A stretch of 64,000 nt of DNA from Pseudanabaena mucicola FACHB-723 (GTDB lineage: Bacteria > Cyanobacteriota > Cyanobacteriia > Pseudanabaenales > Pseudanabaenaceae). A model generated the notes under the pieces. That model was given only the letters and a program-made list of their open reading frames with translations, made no database searches and had not been told where the DNA came from. A program made the position numbers and the translations under genes. This document shows positions 34,864 through 46,000 of the stretch, one piece after another (the stretch's first letter is position 1; each line of letters begins with the position of its first letter). The stretch spans positions 1-64,000 of the forward strand of contig NZ_JACJQB010000006.1 in NCBI RefSeq assembly GCF_014696385.1, in the 5' to 3' direction.

Positions 34864-36909
34864 CTAGCTACGTAAATCTGCGATCGCATTTAAAGCGACA
34901 TTGGCGATCGCCTGATCGGTTGCTTTCGGCAAATGGTAATACTTCCCACCAGCGGCAGCAGCAAGTTCCTTGGCAAAGCCCGTCGATACAAATTTATTTT
35001 CGGTATCGATGACCAATAAGCCCAAGTTCAAGGCGCGAATCTTGCGACAAATATCAATCAGTTCACCCTTGATGTCAGGCTTGACTTCAGGGTCGATTGG
35101 CTCACCTTGCGATCGCGCTAACGGCACATTGCCACGACCATCGGTGATGGCCACAATTGTGACCGAGCCAACATCGCCAGACTGACGGGCATTCATCCCC
35201 ACGCGCACCGCTTGAGTCAAACCATGCGCCAATGGCGAACCACCACCACAGGGCATCGTATCCAGACGACGACGCGCCGCCTCAATCGAACGGGTCGGCG
35301 GCAACAATACATCCGCCTTTTCCCCGCGAAAGGGAATCAGGGAAATTTGGTCACGATTTTGATAGCTGTCGGTTAGCATCCGCAAGGCAGCTCCCTTCGC
35401 TGACTGCATCCGATTTAACGCCATCGAGCCAGACGCATCCACCAGAAAAATCGTCAAAGCCCCAGCTTTGCGTGCCAATTTCTTTGCCCGAATGTCAATA
35501 TCTTCAACAATCACATTGCGGTGGGGTTGGCGCAATCTGCGGGCTTTTTGGTATGGTGCGGAGGCGCGGAGAGTAGCATCAACGGCAATGCGATCGCTCT
35601 TGCCTTGAGGTAAAACTGGCTTAATATAGCGACCACGTTCTTGGGAATAGATCAAGCTGCGTGTCCCCGATCTACCTTGCTTTTGCATGGACTGAGCAAA
35701 AAATAGCACTTCAGGATCGAGAATCACGCCTTCAGGATCAAAGACAAATTCTTCAGGAATTTCAGGAGCTTCATTTTCCTGTTCAGGTTCATTTTCCTGC
35801 TCCTCTTGCTCTTCCTGTTCCTGCTCACCTTCATCTTGATTTTGAGGTGGTGGCGGGGGTGGCGCTTGTTGTTGCTGCTGTTCAGGTTGTTGTTGCTCAG
35901 GTTGCAACGGCGATCGCGGCACGATTACCAACTCGACGGCTTGACGCAAATCGTCGGCATTAACTTGAGTGCGGCTATCGAGGGCGGCAGCAGCTTTTGC
36001 CACCCGCAAAGCAAATAACTCGGCACGATGCCCCTGCACACCACCCCGCACAGATTCCGCCACTAAATATTGAATCTGCGCCCTCGAAATGGTGACATCA
36101 TTTAGCCATTCCCTTGCCAAAATAATTTGTGTCCGCAGATCTTCAATATCAGTGTCGTAACCGCTTAAAAAGGCTTCAGGAGAATTGGCATAATTTAAGA
36201 CCATATCGACAGCTTCCACACGCTGATCGAGGGAGAGAACACCATCGGCGGATAGATTAATCGCAATGCGATCCATCAAGTGTTCACCCAATGCGCCTTC
36301 TTCGGGATTATAGGTCGCAATTAGCAGAGGCTGACAGGGATGTTGATAGCTGATACCTTCCCGTTCGACTTGGTTGTAGCCTGTGGAGAGAACGGAAAGC
36401 AATAGATTAGAAATTTGGGGATCGAGTAAATTGATTTCATCGATGTAGAGAACGCCACGATGGGCTTCTGCTAATAGCCCGGGTTGGAATACGGTTTGAC
36501 CTTCGCGCACCGAACGACTCACATCCACAGAACCAATCAACCGATCTTCTGTAATTCCCAATGGAATTTGAATGAATGGAGCAGGAATAACTTTTGTAGC
36601 GATTTCACTGGGATGTTTATTCTGCATTGCCTCCACTAAGGCATCGTCCCATGTGTCAGGTTTAGTCGGATCACAGTTACTAAGTGAGTCTACAGCTACT
36701 TCGATGGGGGGCAGTAGAGCATGAATACCACGGGCTAAGACCGATTTGGCTGTGCCGCGTCTACCTGCAAGGGCAATCCCGCCGATGCAAGGATCGATCG
36801 CTGCTAGCAGTAAAGCGGTTTTAATCGCTTCTTGTCCGACCACAGCCGCAAGCGGAAATGTGATTGGTGGATTGTTGGGGTTTGTGGTTAGGGGCAGCGA
36901 AGAGACCAT
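34864..36909 (-). CDS. chlD: Magnesium chelatase ATPase subunit D
   Basis: Part of the ChlH-ChlI-ChlD complex that inserts Mg2+ into protoporphyrin IX, the first committed step of chlorophyll synthesis. The 681-residue protein has an N-terminal AAA+ domain resembling ChlI (Walker-like [13 protein letters not shown] near residue 47, [11 protein letters not shown] near 150), a linker with a proline run and then an acidic Glu/Gln-rich stretch (about 335-395), and a C-terminal VWA domain with [13 protein letters not shown] (about 494) and ITDGRGN (about 612). Length and layout are normal. sigF lies upstream on the same strand. Confidence 0.95.
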   Translation of the reverse strand: MVSSLPLTTNPNNPPITFPLAAVVGQEAIKTALLLAAIDPCIGGIALAGRRGTAKSVLARGIHALLPPIEVAVDSLSNCDPTKPDTWDDALVEAMQNKHPSEIATKVIPAPFIQIPLGITEDRLIGSVDVSRSVREGQTVFQPGLLAEAHRGVLYIDEINLLDPQISNLLLSVLSTGYNQVEREGISYQHPCQPLLIATYNPEEGALGEHLMDRIAINLSADGVLSLDQRVEAVDMVLNYANSPEAFLSGYDTDIEDLRTQIILAREWLNDVTISRAQIQYLVAESVRGGVQGHRAELFALRVAKAAAALDSRTQVNADDLRQAVELVIVPRSPLQPEQQQPEQQQQQAPPPPPPQNQDEGEQEQEEQEEQENEPEQENEAPEIPEEFVFDPEGVILDPEVLFFAQSMQKQGRSGTRSLIYSQERGRYIKPVLPQGKSDRIAVDATLRASAPYQKARRLRQPHRNVIVEDIDIRAKKLARKAGALTIFLVDASGSMALNRMQSAKGAALRMLTDSYQNRDQISLIPFRGEKADVLLPPTRSIEAARRRLDTMPCGGGSPLAHGLTQAVRVGMNARQSGDVGSVTIVAITDGRGNVPLARSQGEPIDPEVKPDIKGELIDICRKIRALNLGLLVIDTENKFVSTGFAKELAAAAGGKYYHLPKATDQAIANVALNAIADLRS

Positions 36910-36978
36910 TTATCGATTTATCTAAAGTTTTTGGGACTTGAATTTATAAGTATTTGCCCAATTATAGCGGTTTGTCGG

Positions 36979-37809
36979 TCAACAAGCCTCAGCTTCTAAA
37001 ACTCCACGCAATGTCAATAAACCCTGCTTTAATTTTCGAGAGATCGTCACTGCACTTACGCCCAACATTTGAGCTACTTCCCTTTGAGGCATATCTTCAA
37101 TAAATACAAATTCAACGATTTCTCTAGTTTTTTGTTCTAAAACTGATAAAGCCTGCTGTAAACGCCACTTCTCTTCTTGTTGCTGAGTATTACTTTTAGG
37201 ATCAGCGACTAAATCACCAATAGAGCCGCAGTCTTCTTCTTCGGAACGAATTGGTGCATCCAGACTAATGGGAGCACGATTTTGACAGGCAAGCTTGACT
37301 TCTTGCCATTCGTAAAGGCTGACTCCGAGAGCGTTAGCAACTTCCTGTGCGGAGGGTTCCCTTTGTAAAGTGTTGCGTAATTTTTGCATCACGCGCACTG
37401 ATTGCTGTTGCAGATCCATCCAACGGCGAGGGATGCGAACGGATGTGCTTTTGTCTCTTAGGTAATGCTGAATTTCGCCACGGATATAACGCACGGCAAA
37501 GGAGCTAAAAGCATATCCACGGTTTAGCTCAAACCGATCAATTGCGCCAATTAAGCCTAATGCACCTACTTGAAGCAGGTCGTCGTACAACTCTGAATGG
37601 CGATCTGCCCAAAAGCTAACTTCTTTTTTGACTAGGCCAATGTTTAGGCGAACGATGCGATCGCGTAAATATGCAGATGGGGCATGACCATATTTTTTGA
37701 GTAGTTCGAGGGTAGTCGTCTTATCCATGCTCGAAAATTCATGTACCTTACGATGACTGCTAGCTAGAGCAGACAGATCGGAAGTTGCGGTAAATGTGTT
37801 GGTGGTCAT
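36979..37809 (-). CDS. sigF: Group 3 RNA polymerase sigma factor SigF
   Basis: A 276-residue alternative sigma factor. Region 2 includes DLLQVGALGLIGAIDRFELNRGYAFSSFAVRYIRGEIQHYLRD, region 3 follows, and region 4 has the HTH MPQREVAQMLGVSAVTISRKLKQ. The sequence belongs to the SigB/F/G type; in Synechocystis SigF drives pilus and phototaxis genes. The first 30 residues are low in conservation. A spacer of about 445 bases separates it from the rightward genes. Confidence 0.93.
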   Translation of the reverse strand: MTTNTFTATSDLSALASSHRKVHEFSSMDKTTTLELLKKYGHAPSAYLRDRIVRLNIGLVKKEVSFWADRHSELYDDLLQVGALGLIGAIDRFELNRGYAFSSFAVRYIRGEIQHYLRDKSTSVRIPRRWMDLQQQSVRVMQKLRNTLQREPSAQEVANALGVSLYEWQEVKLACQNRAPISLDAPIRSEEEDCGSIGDLVADPKSNTQQQEEKWRLQQALSVLEQKTREIVEFVFIEDMPQREVAQMLGVSAVTISRKLKQGLLTLRGVLEAEAC

Positions 37810-38256
37810 GGCTTTTCCCCGAACTGATCAAGATAAATTCAAGTCATTAAGAATGATTGTTGTTGCAATATAGTCAGAATAGCTGCCTTACATAGGATTG
37901 GTCACCTTCCAAGCTGTTAGGAGTTTTAAACCCTTTACATAACCAAATACCTAACAAGCTGTTAGGTATGCTTTTTCTGGGTTTTGTAAATATGCCACTG
38001 TACTTAACTGTACTTACTTGTAGTTATGCCTTTGCTGGCGCAAACTGGATTAGTTGCGATCGCAGTAAAGCCTCGAAACGATGCAGTCATTTCGGCATGA
38101 GTGGCGAATTATCTTGCCATCAGGTAAGAGCAACACTTTTAGACGGTTTTAGTCGAACAAAAAACAAATAAAAGTAGATAATAGATAAATTATGGTTATG
38201 CGCTTTGGCATACCCTTAAAAGATCTCATCCCACAACAAATTCTTTTAATACACTT
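37810..38256. other. Long spacer upstream of sigF with a hairpin
   Basis: About 445 bases. Contains the hairpin ATACCTAAC/GTTAGGTAT at 37946-37968 flanked by TTTTAAACCC and CTGGGTTTT, the same AAACCC/GGGTTT frame seen in other repeats of the window, preceded by AAGCTGTTAGG twice. A 67-codon open frame (37968-38171) looks non-coding. Presumably carries promoters for sigF and for the membrane-protein gene. Confidence 0.55.
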
Positions 38257-38637
38257 GTGAACTACTATTTTCCATCCGATCCTCCCTATTTCTTGTTTGC
38301 AGTTTCCCTAGTGGCTGGACTTGCATGTGGCAGAGCTTTTGAAACTACCCTCCGCTCTCTCGTTAATGTCTGGTCAACCAGCAAATCCTCTCGCGTCATG
38401 CTAGAGCTAAAAAGTGCCAGCATTAAAGTCCCTTACCTCGGTATGACCATCAGTATTGCCATCTTCATGGCAGCAGGCTTAGAAATATTTGGTCTACCCA
38501 CCCTATTTGGCTATGTAGTCGCAGTTCCCATCACCGTTGGCATTGCCCTACTCGTATGGCGGCAACTAGGACAAATGCTGATTGAGCTAGAGCGGGGCGG
38601 CTCGGCAGCACTGGATCTAGACTCTTTTGAGGGTTAG
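38257..38637 (+). CDS. Conserved hypothetical membrane protein
   Basis: A 126-residue protein with three hydrophobic segments (about 10-28, 60-78 and 82-104). Between the first and second is a basic stretch (TSKSSRVMLELKSASIKVPY) that should face the cytoplasm. Not assigned to a named family; its tidy membrane layout suggests a real gene. The GTG start at 38257 has no strong ribosome site but no better start exists. Confidence 0.65.
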   Translation: MNYYFPSDPPYFLFAVSLVAGLACGRAFETTLRSLVNVWSTSKSSRVMLELKSASIKVPYLGMTISIAIFMAAGLEIFGLPTLFGYVVAVPITVGIALLVWRQLGQMLIELERGGSAALDLDSFEG

Positions 38638-38751
38638 GGAAACTAAGCAAATTTTGAGAAATTGGTTTGTCTAAATCTTCTCAAAATTTGCTTGAGTAAG
38701 CATCCTCCAATTTCTTAGTCTGCCAATATTTGGGATAGATGCATTGATTTC

Positions 38752-39138
38752 ATGAATACTCAAGAATTTTTAAAAATATATCGCACAGGTCGCAAAGATT
38801 TCGCCAATATTAATTTGATCGGTGCGGATTTACAGTCGGTCGATCTCCACAAAATCGATCTCAGTCATGCCTTGATGAATAAGTCAAACCTTAGTAATGC
38901 AAAGCTTTGTCGAGCGAATTTAACTGGTACAGATCTTAGTTATGCCAATTTGTTCAAAGCTGATCTGCATCAAGCAAATCTCCGCTATGTCAATCTTAAA
39001 GGGGCTGACCTCCGCAAAGCAGATTTACGCGGAGCAGATCTGCGGGGAGCTAATCTTAGTTGGGCAAACTTACAAGAGACTCTATTTGAAGGCGCACAAA
39101 TGAGTAATGTCAATTTATTTAATGCCAAAACAAGTTAG
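38752..39138 (+). CDS. Pentapeptide repeat protein
   Basis: A 128-residue protein with about 17 consecutive A(D/N)LXX pentapeptides from about residue 22 to 124 (GADLQSVDLHKIDLSHALMN, ADLRGADLRGANL). These repeats make a right-handed quadrilateral beta-helix. Such proteins are abundant in cyanobacteria and mostly uncharacterised; a few inhibit DNA gyrase by mimicking DNA. No signal peptide. Its stop overlaps the stop of the convergent phosphoesterase gene by 4 bp. Confidence 0.9.
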   Translation: MNTQEFLKIYRTGRKDFANINLIGADLQSVDLHKIDLSHALMNKSNLSNAKLCRANLTGTDLSYANLFKADLHQANLRYVNLKGADLRKADLRGADLRGANLSWANLQETLFEGAQMSNVNLFNAKTS

Positions 39139-40070
39139 GCGACTGCCAGTATCGATTGGCTTTGCCACATCACATTTTCGGAAACAATCTGACAGTCAGA
39201 ATTTAACCATAGCAGTGATATATGTTGGACTTGTCCAGATGCTAAGGTCACAATTGAGAAGTTTCGGTACTGCCTTCCCCGCTCATCTTTGTAAATGCGC
39301 GGTGTACAGGCGGCATTGAGAAAGATTGTTCCCCTTGAGTTAGTTGCGATCGCAGTTCGAGACTTGTGATTATTGAGCTTTAAATGATGGTGCATATGAC
39401 CAAAGGTAACCAAAGGTACATGTTTTCGCATTTGATAGGATTGTTCAATTGCATTCATAAAGTCAGGATCGCCATAGTCGCCGCCCACAGGTTTCCAGTC
39501 TTTGCCACAAATAGAACTGGCTTCAGCACCTAGACCCAAGGGGCCATTGTGACCTAAAAAAATGATCGTTTCATGGGCTGCCTGAGCAACAGCATGGGTG
39601 ATCCGTTCTGTCGATTCCTCAAAATTATTGACATTAAAGCGATCGCGATAAAAATTTGCTTTCTTCCACTTAGAGCCGCCCCAACTAAAGGGACGTGAAC
39701 CAACTACCGAGAGATTAAGTGCAGGAAAATCTAAACAACTAAATCCCACATGGGCTGATCCTAAAAGGTCTAACTGTTGTTGCACCCAATCTTCCTTGGT
39801 GCGGTCATAGGGACATTTTCGTTTGCTAGGCTTCTTTTGTGGCTCGAAGGCACTATACCAAGCATCATGGTTTCCTAAAATTACGGCTTTAGGTATGTCT
39901 AGATTTGCGATCGCACGGACAACTTCCACAGCTTCATTGCCAATGTCCCCGACGAAGAGAACTAAATCTACACCTAAAGCCTGAAGTGCTAAACGATCTT
40001 CGATAGGCTGCCATAGCTCATGGACATCCCCCACCACAGCGATCTTGATTGATTTCAACGGATCAAGCAT
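39135..40070 (-). CDS. Metallophosphoesterase, TIGR04168 family
   Basis: A 311-residue calcineurin-like phosphoesterase. The metal-site pattern is intact: VVGDVHELW (D-x-H), LFVGDIGN (GDxxx), ILGNHDAWYS (GNHD), FLGHNGPLGLG and FGHMHHHLKL (GHxH). The sequence fits the cyanobacterial/plant TIGR04168 group, whose substrate is unknown. Start ATG at 40070. Confidence 0.88.
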   Translation of the reverse strand: MLDPLKSIKIAVVGDVHELWQPIEDRLALQALGVDLVLFVGDIGNEAVEVVRAIANLDIPKAVILGNHDAWYSAFEPQKKPSKRKCPYDRTKEDWVQQQLDLLGSAHVGFSCLDFPALNLSVVGSRPFSWGGSKWKKANFYRDRFNVNNFEESTERITHAVAQAAHETIIFLGHNGPLGLGAEASSICGKDWKPVGGDYGDPDFMNAIEQSYQMRKHVPLVTFGHMHHHLKLNNHKSRTAIATNSRGTIFLNAACTPRIYKDERGRQYRNFSIVTLASGQVQHISLLWLNSDCQIVSENVMWQSQSILAVA

Positions 40071-40115
40071 GAACTAATGACTAAAAAATATAACGTTCCT
40101 ATCATATACAAACCC

Positions 40116-40158
40116 AAAGCCAATAAGTGAGTCGCGGCGCGACTCACTTATTGGCTTT
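40116..40158. repeat. GCG-core hairpin
   Basis: AAAGCCAATAAGTGAGTCGC and near-perfect complement around GGCG, with ACCC on the left flank. It lies between divergent genes, upstream of both, so it is unlikely to be a simple terminator. Confidence 0.65.
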
Positions 40159-40290
40159 TATAGAGGTTTTCAGCCTAGTAAGGTATACATTAAGCTAGTT
40201 GAAAAAGGGTCTTAAGCCCCTTGCCTGTAAGTTACCAGTGTGAGAATTGCTATAAGATGATGTAAACCTTATTATTCCGTATCACAACAT

Positions 40291-41382
40291 ATGCCCACGC
40301 CCGTACCAACACTTCCCGCCGACTCCGAAGGACTATTAAAACTCTTACGCCATAAGGAAGGAACTTGGGTGCAGTGGGGGCAAGCCTGCCAAATGTTGCA
40401 AAAGATGGGAGAGAGTTCCCTCGCCATTTTTGAGAATACAGGATTTGAACCAATTCAACAAAATCAAATTGTCGTTGCTTCACAGGTCTATGCCAGCCTT
40501 CAAGCGGGCAATGCGGCGGATATTGTACTTGCCCATTTTGAGCAAAAGGGAAGTGATATTCTCAATGAATTGCGTGTACTTAATCAATCGGAACGAGTCA
40601 CCATGGCAACCTTTGCCCTTGAGAAGAATCTGGATGTTTTAGAAGCAAAGGATGTTGTTAGGGCAATTAAGGAAGCTTCGGCAGTGGCAAATTTGCCCGA
40701 AGGCTTTACTCGTCACCCCGGAGATGCCGTAGTTTTGCAGGTGATCAAAGCCGCTCAAGGCAAAATTGAACCACAGGAAAGAACAAGATTAATTGCAAGG
40801 GGCTTGCGGTTTGCCCATAGTGAAAAGGCAAGAGCCGAGGTCGAGCGGTTACTCATGGATATGGCAAATCCTACCCGCAAGAAAGCGCCAAATCTGCCCA
40901 ATTTTCGCTATGACGGTGAAGATAATATTCCGAGAATCTTGCCAGTTGCGGGGACTTTGCCGCTATCGGTTGACCAGTTTCAATCGGTGGCTCAATTGCA
41001 AGAAATACCACCCTTCGGGATTGTTCAGTCATCAGGGGCAGAGGCTTGGGCGACCCTGCCAGGATGGTTTGTTGTACATCAAGCGGAGGATGGCGTGATC
41101 GTGGCAGGCAATACGGATACGCTGCAAGCAGCTATTAATCAAGAAGTATTGAGTTCTATTCGCGATCGCAGTGAGGATATTTTGGTGCTAGTCGATCGCA
41201 GTCAATGTGATTGGGATGAAAACAGCTATTTTGCGATCGCAGATGACAATGGCAATCTCAAGTTTGCATGGTTTGACACACAGCCAGACGTAAAACTATT
41301 GGGTAAGGTGACCTTAACCCTACGTCCCAAACGTTTCTTTGATGAAGAAGCATCTAAGGATCGCTGGCAATTTGAAGAATAA
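40291..41382 (+). CDS. raf1: Rubisco accumulation factor 1
   Basis: A 363-residue assembly chaperone that holds RbcL dimers and passes them to RbcS during Rubisco biogenesis. The N-terminal alpha-helical domain (about 1-195, with KEGTWVQWGQACQMLQKMG) and the C-terminal beta domain (about 210-355, dimerising, with ILPVAGTLPLSVDQFQSV and LPGWFVVHQAEDGVI) are both present. Length is normal for the cyanobacterial protein. It is convergent with mnmE, 7 bp between the stops. It provides direct evidence of a carbon-fixing cyanobacterium. Confidence 0.93.
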   Translation: MPTPVPTLPADSEGLLKLLRHKEGTWVQWGQACQMLQKMGESSLAIFENTGFEPIQQNQIVVASQVYASLQAGNAADIVLAHFEQKGSDILNELRVLNQSERVTMATFALEKNLDVLEAKDVVRAIKEASAVANLPEGFTRHPGDAVVLQVIKAAQGKIEPQERTRLIARGLRFAHSEKARAEVERLLMDMANPTRKKAPNLPNFRYDGEDNIPRILPVAGTLPLSVDQFQSVAQLQEIPPFGIVQSSGAEAWATLPGWFVVHQAEDGVIVAGNTDTLQAAINQEVLSSIRDRSEDILVLVDRSQCDWDENSYFAIADDNGNLKFAWFDTQPDVKLLGKVTLTLRPKRFFDEEASKDRWQFEE

Positions 41383-41389
41383 TGAAATC

Positions 41390-42841
41390 TTATTTGCCAA
41401 TGCAAAACCTACTAAAAATCTGATCTAACACAGATTCCGTCACCTCTTCCCCTGTAATCTCACCGATTGCACTAATAGCAGCGCGTAGATCAATCGTCCA
41501 AAAGTCAAGGGGTAATTGATCTGCGATCGCAATTTTTACATTATCTAAAGATTGCACCACCCTAATCAAGCAAGCTTTTTGGCGTTGATTGATCGCAACA
41601 TCAAGATTAGCGGCTGCGATCGTATCCTGTGCAATTGATTGCAAAATCGCCGCCTCCAGATCCTCAATTCCCTGCTGCTGTGCCGCCGCCGTTTTAACAA
41701 TGGGAATGCCCTCACCCCCCAGCCCCCTCTCCCCTAGGAGAGGGGGAGTAAAGATTTTTTCTTGCCCCCCTCCGATGGGAGAGGGGCTGGGGGTGAGGGC
41801 TTCTTGCTCACTGATACTAGGAGCAAGATCAATCTTATTGATCACCAAAATGACAGGACGATCGCACACAGTCTTATAGATTTCCGCATCTTTTTCAATC
41901 CAGCCGACACTGGCATCGATCACCATCAATACTAAATCGGCAGATTGCGCCGCTTGCCGAGATCGCTCCACACCGATCTTTTCCACCACATCCTCCGTTT
42001 CCCTAATTCCTGCCGTATCAAGCACCTGAATGGGAATACCACCCACTACCAATTGCGAATCAACAACATCGCGGGTCGTTCCGGGTAAATCGGTAACGAT
42101 GGCGCGATCGCTACGACTCCAAGCATTGAGCAAACTTGACTTACCAACATTGGGGCGACCCACAATCGCCACCTTTAAGCCTGTCCGCAATAGTTCGCCA
42201 CGATCGGCGGTTGCCAAAATTTGCTGCGCCTCCTGTCCCACTATCCCAATCTCTGCCTTAACCCACTCAACATCAAGGGGTGGCAAATCATCCTCAAAAT
42301 CAATCCTTGCCTCAATTTCAGTCAATATATTTAGGCATTTTTCACGCAAATATTTTAAGGATTGGGTAAGTTTGCCCCGTAAACCTGCGATCGCTGCTTG
42401 AGCTGCTTGAGCCGATTTTGCCCCCACTAGATCATGGATACTTTCAGCTTGGGTCAGATCAATTCGACCATTCAAAAAAGCTCTGAGGCTAAATTCTCCC
42501 GCCTCCGCCAGTCTTGCCCCCTGCTCTAGGCAGAGATTTAGCACCTGCTGCACTGCCATAATTCCTCCATGGCAATGAAACTCAGCCACATCCTCACGAG
42601 TAAAAGAACGCGGCGCTTTCATTATCAACAATAGGCTTTCATCAATTACACCTTTGGTGATCGGATGCTTGACATAGCCATAGAGGACACGATGGCTTTC
42701 CCAAATCTGTTTACCCCCTGCATGGAAAATTGTTTGGGCAATCGCCACCGCCCGATCGCCCGATAACCTGACAATACCGACACTACCCTGTTGTGGCGAG
42801 ATAGCCGTAGCAACTGCTGCGATCGTATCAGATAGGCTCAT
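41390..42841 (-). CDS. mnmE: tRNA modification GTPase MnmE with a repeat-encoded insertion
   Basis: With MnmG it installs carboxymethylaminomethyl groups on wobble U34 of certain tRNAs. The 483-residue protein has the folate-binding N-domain, the helical domain, and the G domain with G1 GRPNVGKSS (about 229), G2/G3 TTRDVV and DTAGIRE, G4 NKID (about 335), and the C-terminal FCIGK. Residues 348-378 ([13 protein letters not shown] onward) come from a 93-bp genomic palindromic repeat inserted in frame between G4 and the next conserved strand, in a loop. It should not break the GTPase core. The usual length for cyanobacterial MnmE is about 455-460 residues, agreeing with a 31-residue addition. 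Confidence 0.94.
   Translation of the reverse strand: MSLSDTIAAVATAISPQQGSVGIVRLSGDRAVAIAQTIFHAGGKQIWESHRVLYGYVKHPITKGVIDESLLLIMKAPRSFTREDVAEFHCHGGIMAVQQVLNLCLEQGARLAEAGEFSLRAFLNGRIDLTQAESIHDLVGAKSAQAAQAAIAGLRGKLTQSLKYLREKCLNILTEIEARIDFEDDLPPLDVEWVKAEIGIVGQEAQQILATADRGELLRTGLKVAIVGRPNVGKSSLLNAWSRSDRAIVTDLPGTTRDVVDSQLVVGGIPIQVLDTAGIRETEDVVEKIGVERSRQAAQSADLVLMVIDASVGWIEKDAEIYKTVCDRPVILVINKIDLAPSISEQEALTPSPSPIGGGQEKIFTPPLLGERGLGGEGIPIVKTAAAQQQGIEDLEAAILQSIAQDTIAAANLDVAINQRQKACLIRVVQSLDNVKIAIADQLPLDFWTIDLRAAISAIGEITGEEVTESVLDQIFSRFCIGK
41708..41800. repeat. CCCTCACCCC palindromic repeat inside mnmE, best-preserved copy
   Basis: 93 bp with terminal inverted repeats GCCCTCACCCCCCAGCCCCC and GGGGCTGGGGGTGAGGGC (one extra C on the left), inner hairpins CTCTCCCCTAGGAGAGGGG and CCTCCGATGGGAG, and a central ATTTTTTCTTG. 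The length is 31 codons. It matches the copies at 9066-9151 and 11528-11614. Confidence 0.92.
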
Positions 42842-42935
42842 GTAGTTACTCTCAAAAAAAACTAGTAAATGATTTATGATAGTTATGAATAGAAAAACTT
42901 ATAGATGTAAGTCTAAAAATTAAATTTGTAAATTA

Positions 42936-42964
42936 ATGTAAATTTACAGCCTAAATTTACATTG
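42936..42964. promoter_or_regulatory. AT-rich perfect palindrome upstream of hybrid kinase
   Basis: AATGTAAATTTA, five bases, then TAAATTTACATT. It lies in a very AT-rich stretch with further AAATTTRTA and TGTAAAT words (about 42919-42987) between divergent mnmE and the LOV kinase. It could be a regulator-binding site; the factor is unknown. Confidence 0.4.
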
Positions 42965-43096
42965 TGAATTTGCACTATAAATTTGTATTTAGGGGGCGAC
43001 ATCTAACAGGTTTGAAGTTTAATCAGTCTATTGGGAAACAGTTAGATTTGCCATCATTTTTTTGCAGACTAATTGTCCTATTGGGGTTATCGAATT

Positions 43097-46000
43097 ATGC
43101 TTATGGTTAGTCACAACGAATCTCTACCTCATTCAGGAAACAACCGAAAATTGCGTGGTAATCTCACAACAGACCAATCAGCAAGTCAAGTTGAGGAATC
43201 GTTAAGACTCCATCAAGCAATTCTAGATAGTGCGGACTATTCGATTATTGCCACAAATACTGAGGGTGTCATATCGGTTTTTAATGCTACTGCCGAAAAG
43301 TGGCTGGGTTACTCAGCATCAGAAATAATTGGCATTGCCACACCTGAGCGCTTTCATGATCTCGCAGAAGTACAGAAACGCGCCGCAGTTTTGACGGAGG
43401 AGTTAGGAACCCCAATTAACGTTGGCTTTGAAGTATTTGTCGCCAAGGCGAAAATCGAACAGGTAGAAGAGAGTGAGTGGACTTATGTTCGCAAAGATGG
43501 CTCACGTTTTCCTGTACTGCTATCCATTTCCGTCATGCGGGGTGAAAATGGTGAAATGTCTGGCTTTTTGGGAATTGCCAGCGATATCTCCCGCCGCAAA
43601 ATATCCGAAGAAAATTTACAGGTAACCCTCCGCGAATTGGCTTTTCAAAAATTTGCTCTAGATCAAGCTGCCATTGTTGCAGTTACAGACTTGCAGGGAC
43701 GTATTTCTTATGCCAATAGCCGATTCTGTGAGATCTCTGGCTATAGCCAAGATGAACTTTTAGGTCAAGATCATCGCTTTATCAATTCTCAATATCATCC
43801 ACCGAAATTTTTTGATGACCTTTGGCGAACTATTTCTAAAGGCTCGATCTGGCGTGGTGAGGTTCGCAATAAAGCTAAAGATGGATCTTTCTACTGGACT
43901 GACAGTACAATTATTCCACTGCTTGATGAGGAAAAGCATCCTATCAAGTATTTAGCAATTCGCTTTGATATTAGCGATCGCAAAAAACTGGAAGAAACTC
44001 TGAGATTAAGAGAAAGGGCGATTGCCTCAAGTGAAAATGGAATCGTGATTACAGATTGGCGGCTGCCAAACAATCCGATTGTTTATGCCAACCCAGCCTT
44101 TGAAAAAATTACTGGCTATTCCGCCAATGAAGTAGTTGGTAAAAATTGTCGTTTTTTACAGGGAAATGATTTATTTCAGTCCGAAAAGGATACTTTACGG
44201 ACAGCGATCAACAAGGGGGAATCTTGCACCGTTGTGATTCGGAATTATCGCAAAGATGGTTCTTTATTTTGGAATGAACTCAACATCTCGCCCATCACTG
44301 ATGAAAATGGGAATGTTACCCATTTCATTGGTATTCAAACCGACATTAGTAAGCGCAAAGAGGCAGAGAAGGCTCTTAAACGACAAATGCGGTTAACGGT
44401 TTTGCTCAATCGGATTACCGATGAAATTCGTCAAAGTCTTGATGTGGAGAGTATTTTTAATACGGCAGCCCAGCAAATTCAGATCGCCTTTCATGCTAGT
44501 CGATGCCTCATTTACAAAATCGAGTATCAAAATCCTGAATTGCAGACCAATCCAAGTATGACGCTCGTTTCTGAATACTTAGCTGACAAGATTTTTTCAG
44601 TCAAAGAACTGGACTTCCCACTACTGAGTAGTAGCTTAGGAACACAAATTATTAATCAAGATCAAGCGATCGCCGTAACTAATGTTTACCATGAGCCAGA
44701 CTTGGAGCAGTTTGGCGACCTATTTTATCGGATGCAATTGCGATCGCTATTGGCAATCCGCACCTCATCCCATGGCATAACCAATGGCGTGATTTTATTG
44801 CACCACTGTAATACTTTCCATGAATGGACGACCGAGGAGAAAGAATTACTGGAGTCAGTAACTAATCAAGTTAGTATTGCCCTCTCGCAAGCCCATTTAC
44901 TGATGCAGGAAAAGCGCCAGCAAGAGCAGCTAATTCAACAAAATGAGGAGTTAGAAGAGGCAAAATTGGTTGCTGAAGCTGCCAATCGGTCTAAAAGCGA
45001 ATTTTTGGCAACTATGAGCCATGAAATTCGCACACCCATGAATGCTGTTATTGGGATGACGGGGGTACTGCTCGATACGAGCTTAACCAAGGAGCAACGC
45101 GAGTTTGTGGAAATTGCCCGCAATGCAGGCAGCACCCTACTGACGATCATCAACGATATTCTAGATTTCTCAAAGATTGAATCAGGGCATCTCGAACTAG
45201 AAGAACAAACCTTTGACCTTCGCACCTGTCTGGAAGATACGATCGAGTTGCTATCCGCTAAAGCCCTCGAAAAAAATATCGAACTCGGTTATTTAATTCA
45301 TCCTGATGTTGAGCTAATCGTAGTGGGCGATATGACTCGTCTGCGCCAAGTTTTGGCAAATCTGATCGGTAATGCGATTAAGTTTACCAGTCGTGGCTCG
45401 GTGAACATTTCCATCACCCAAAAGGTGATTTCGCACTATTTGCGGTGCAATCTCAGTAGTCACAATGAAGAGACACAACTATTACGCACCTTACAGTTTG
45501 CTGTTAAAGATACAGGTATTGGTATTCCTCGCGATCGCCTCCATCGGCTGTTTCAACCCTTTAGCCAAGTCGATGCTTCAACGACAAGGCAATATGGAGG
45601 CACTGGGCTTGGTCTAGCAATTAGTAAACGCCTTTGTGAACTCATGGGCGGCACAATGTGGGTTGATAGTGATGTCCAGCAAGGTTCAACTTTTTACTTT
45701 ACGATCACCGCACCTGTAAATGACAATTCTGGTGTAAATATTGGCAGCGAAGTGACAAGCAACTTGCCATTAGAAATATTGCGATCGCAAACAGAATCAT
45801 CATCAATATTAGCAACCAAAATTGGCGCAACATCGCTTCCCGTCAATCCTCCCATTAAGGTTAACCTAACTGCCAAACAAGGATTTGTCTTTGATCCTCT
45901 GATGGCTCGTAATCATCCCCTGCGGATTTTGCTAGCCGAAGACAATGTCGTTAACCAAAAAGTAGCAATTCACATATTACAAAGAATGGGCTATCGCGCT

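Noticed and set aside
37968-38171. 67-codon open frame in the sigF spacer
   Set aside because: Starts within a hairpin repeat, has no ribosome site and an irregular composition; likely chance.
41589-41879. Plus-strand open frame across mnmE repeat
   Set aside because: Shadow of the repeat and mnmE; translated from palindromic DNA.
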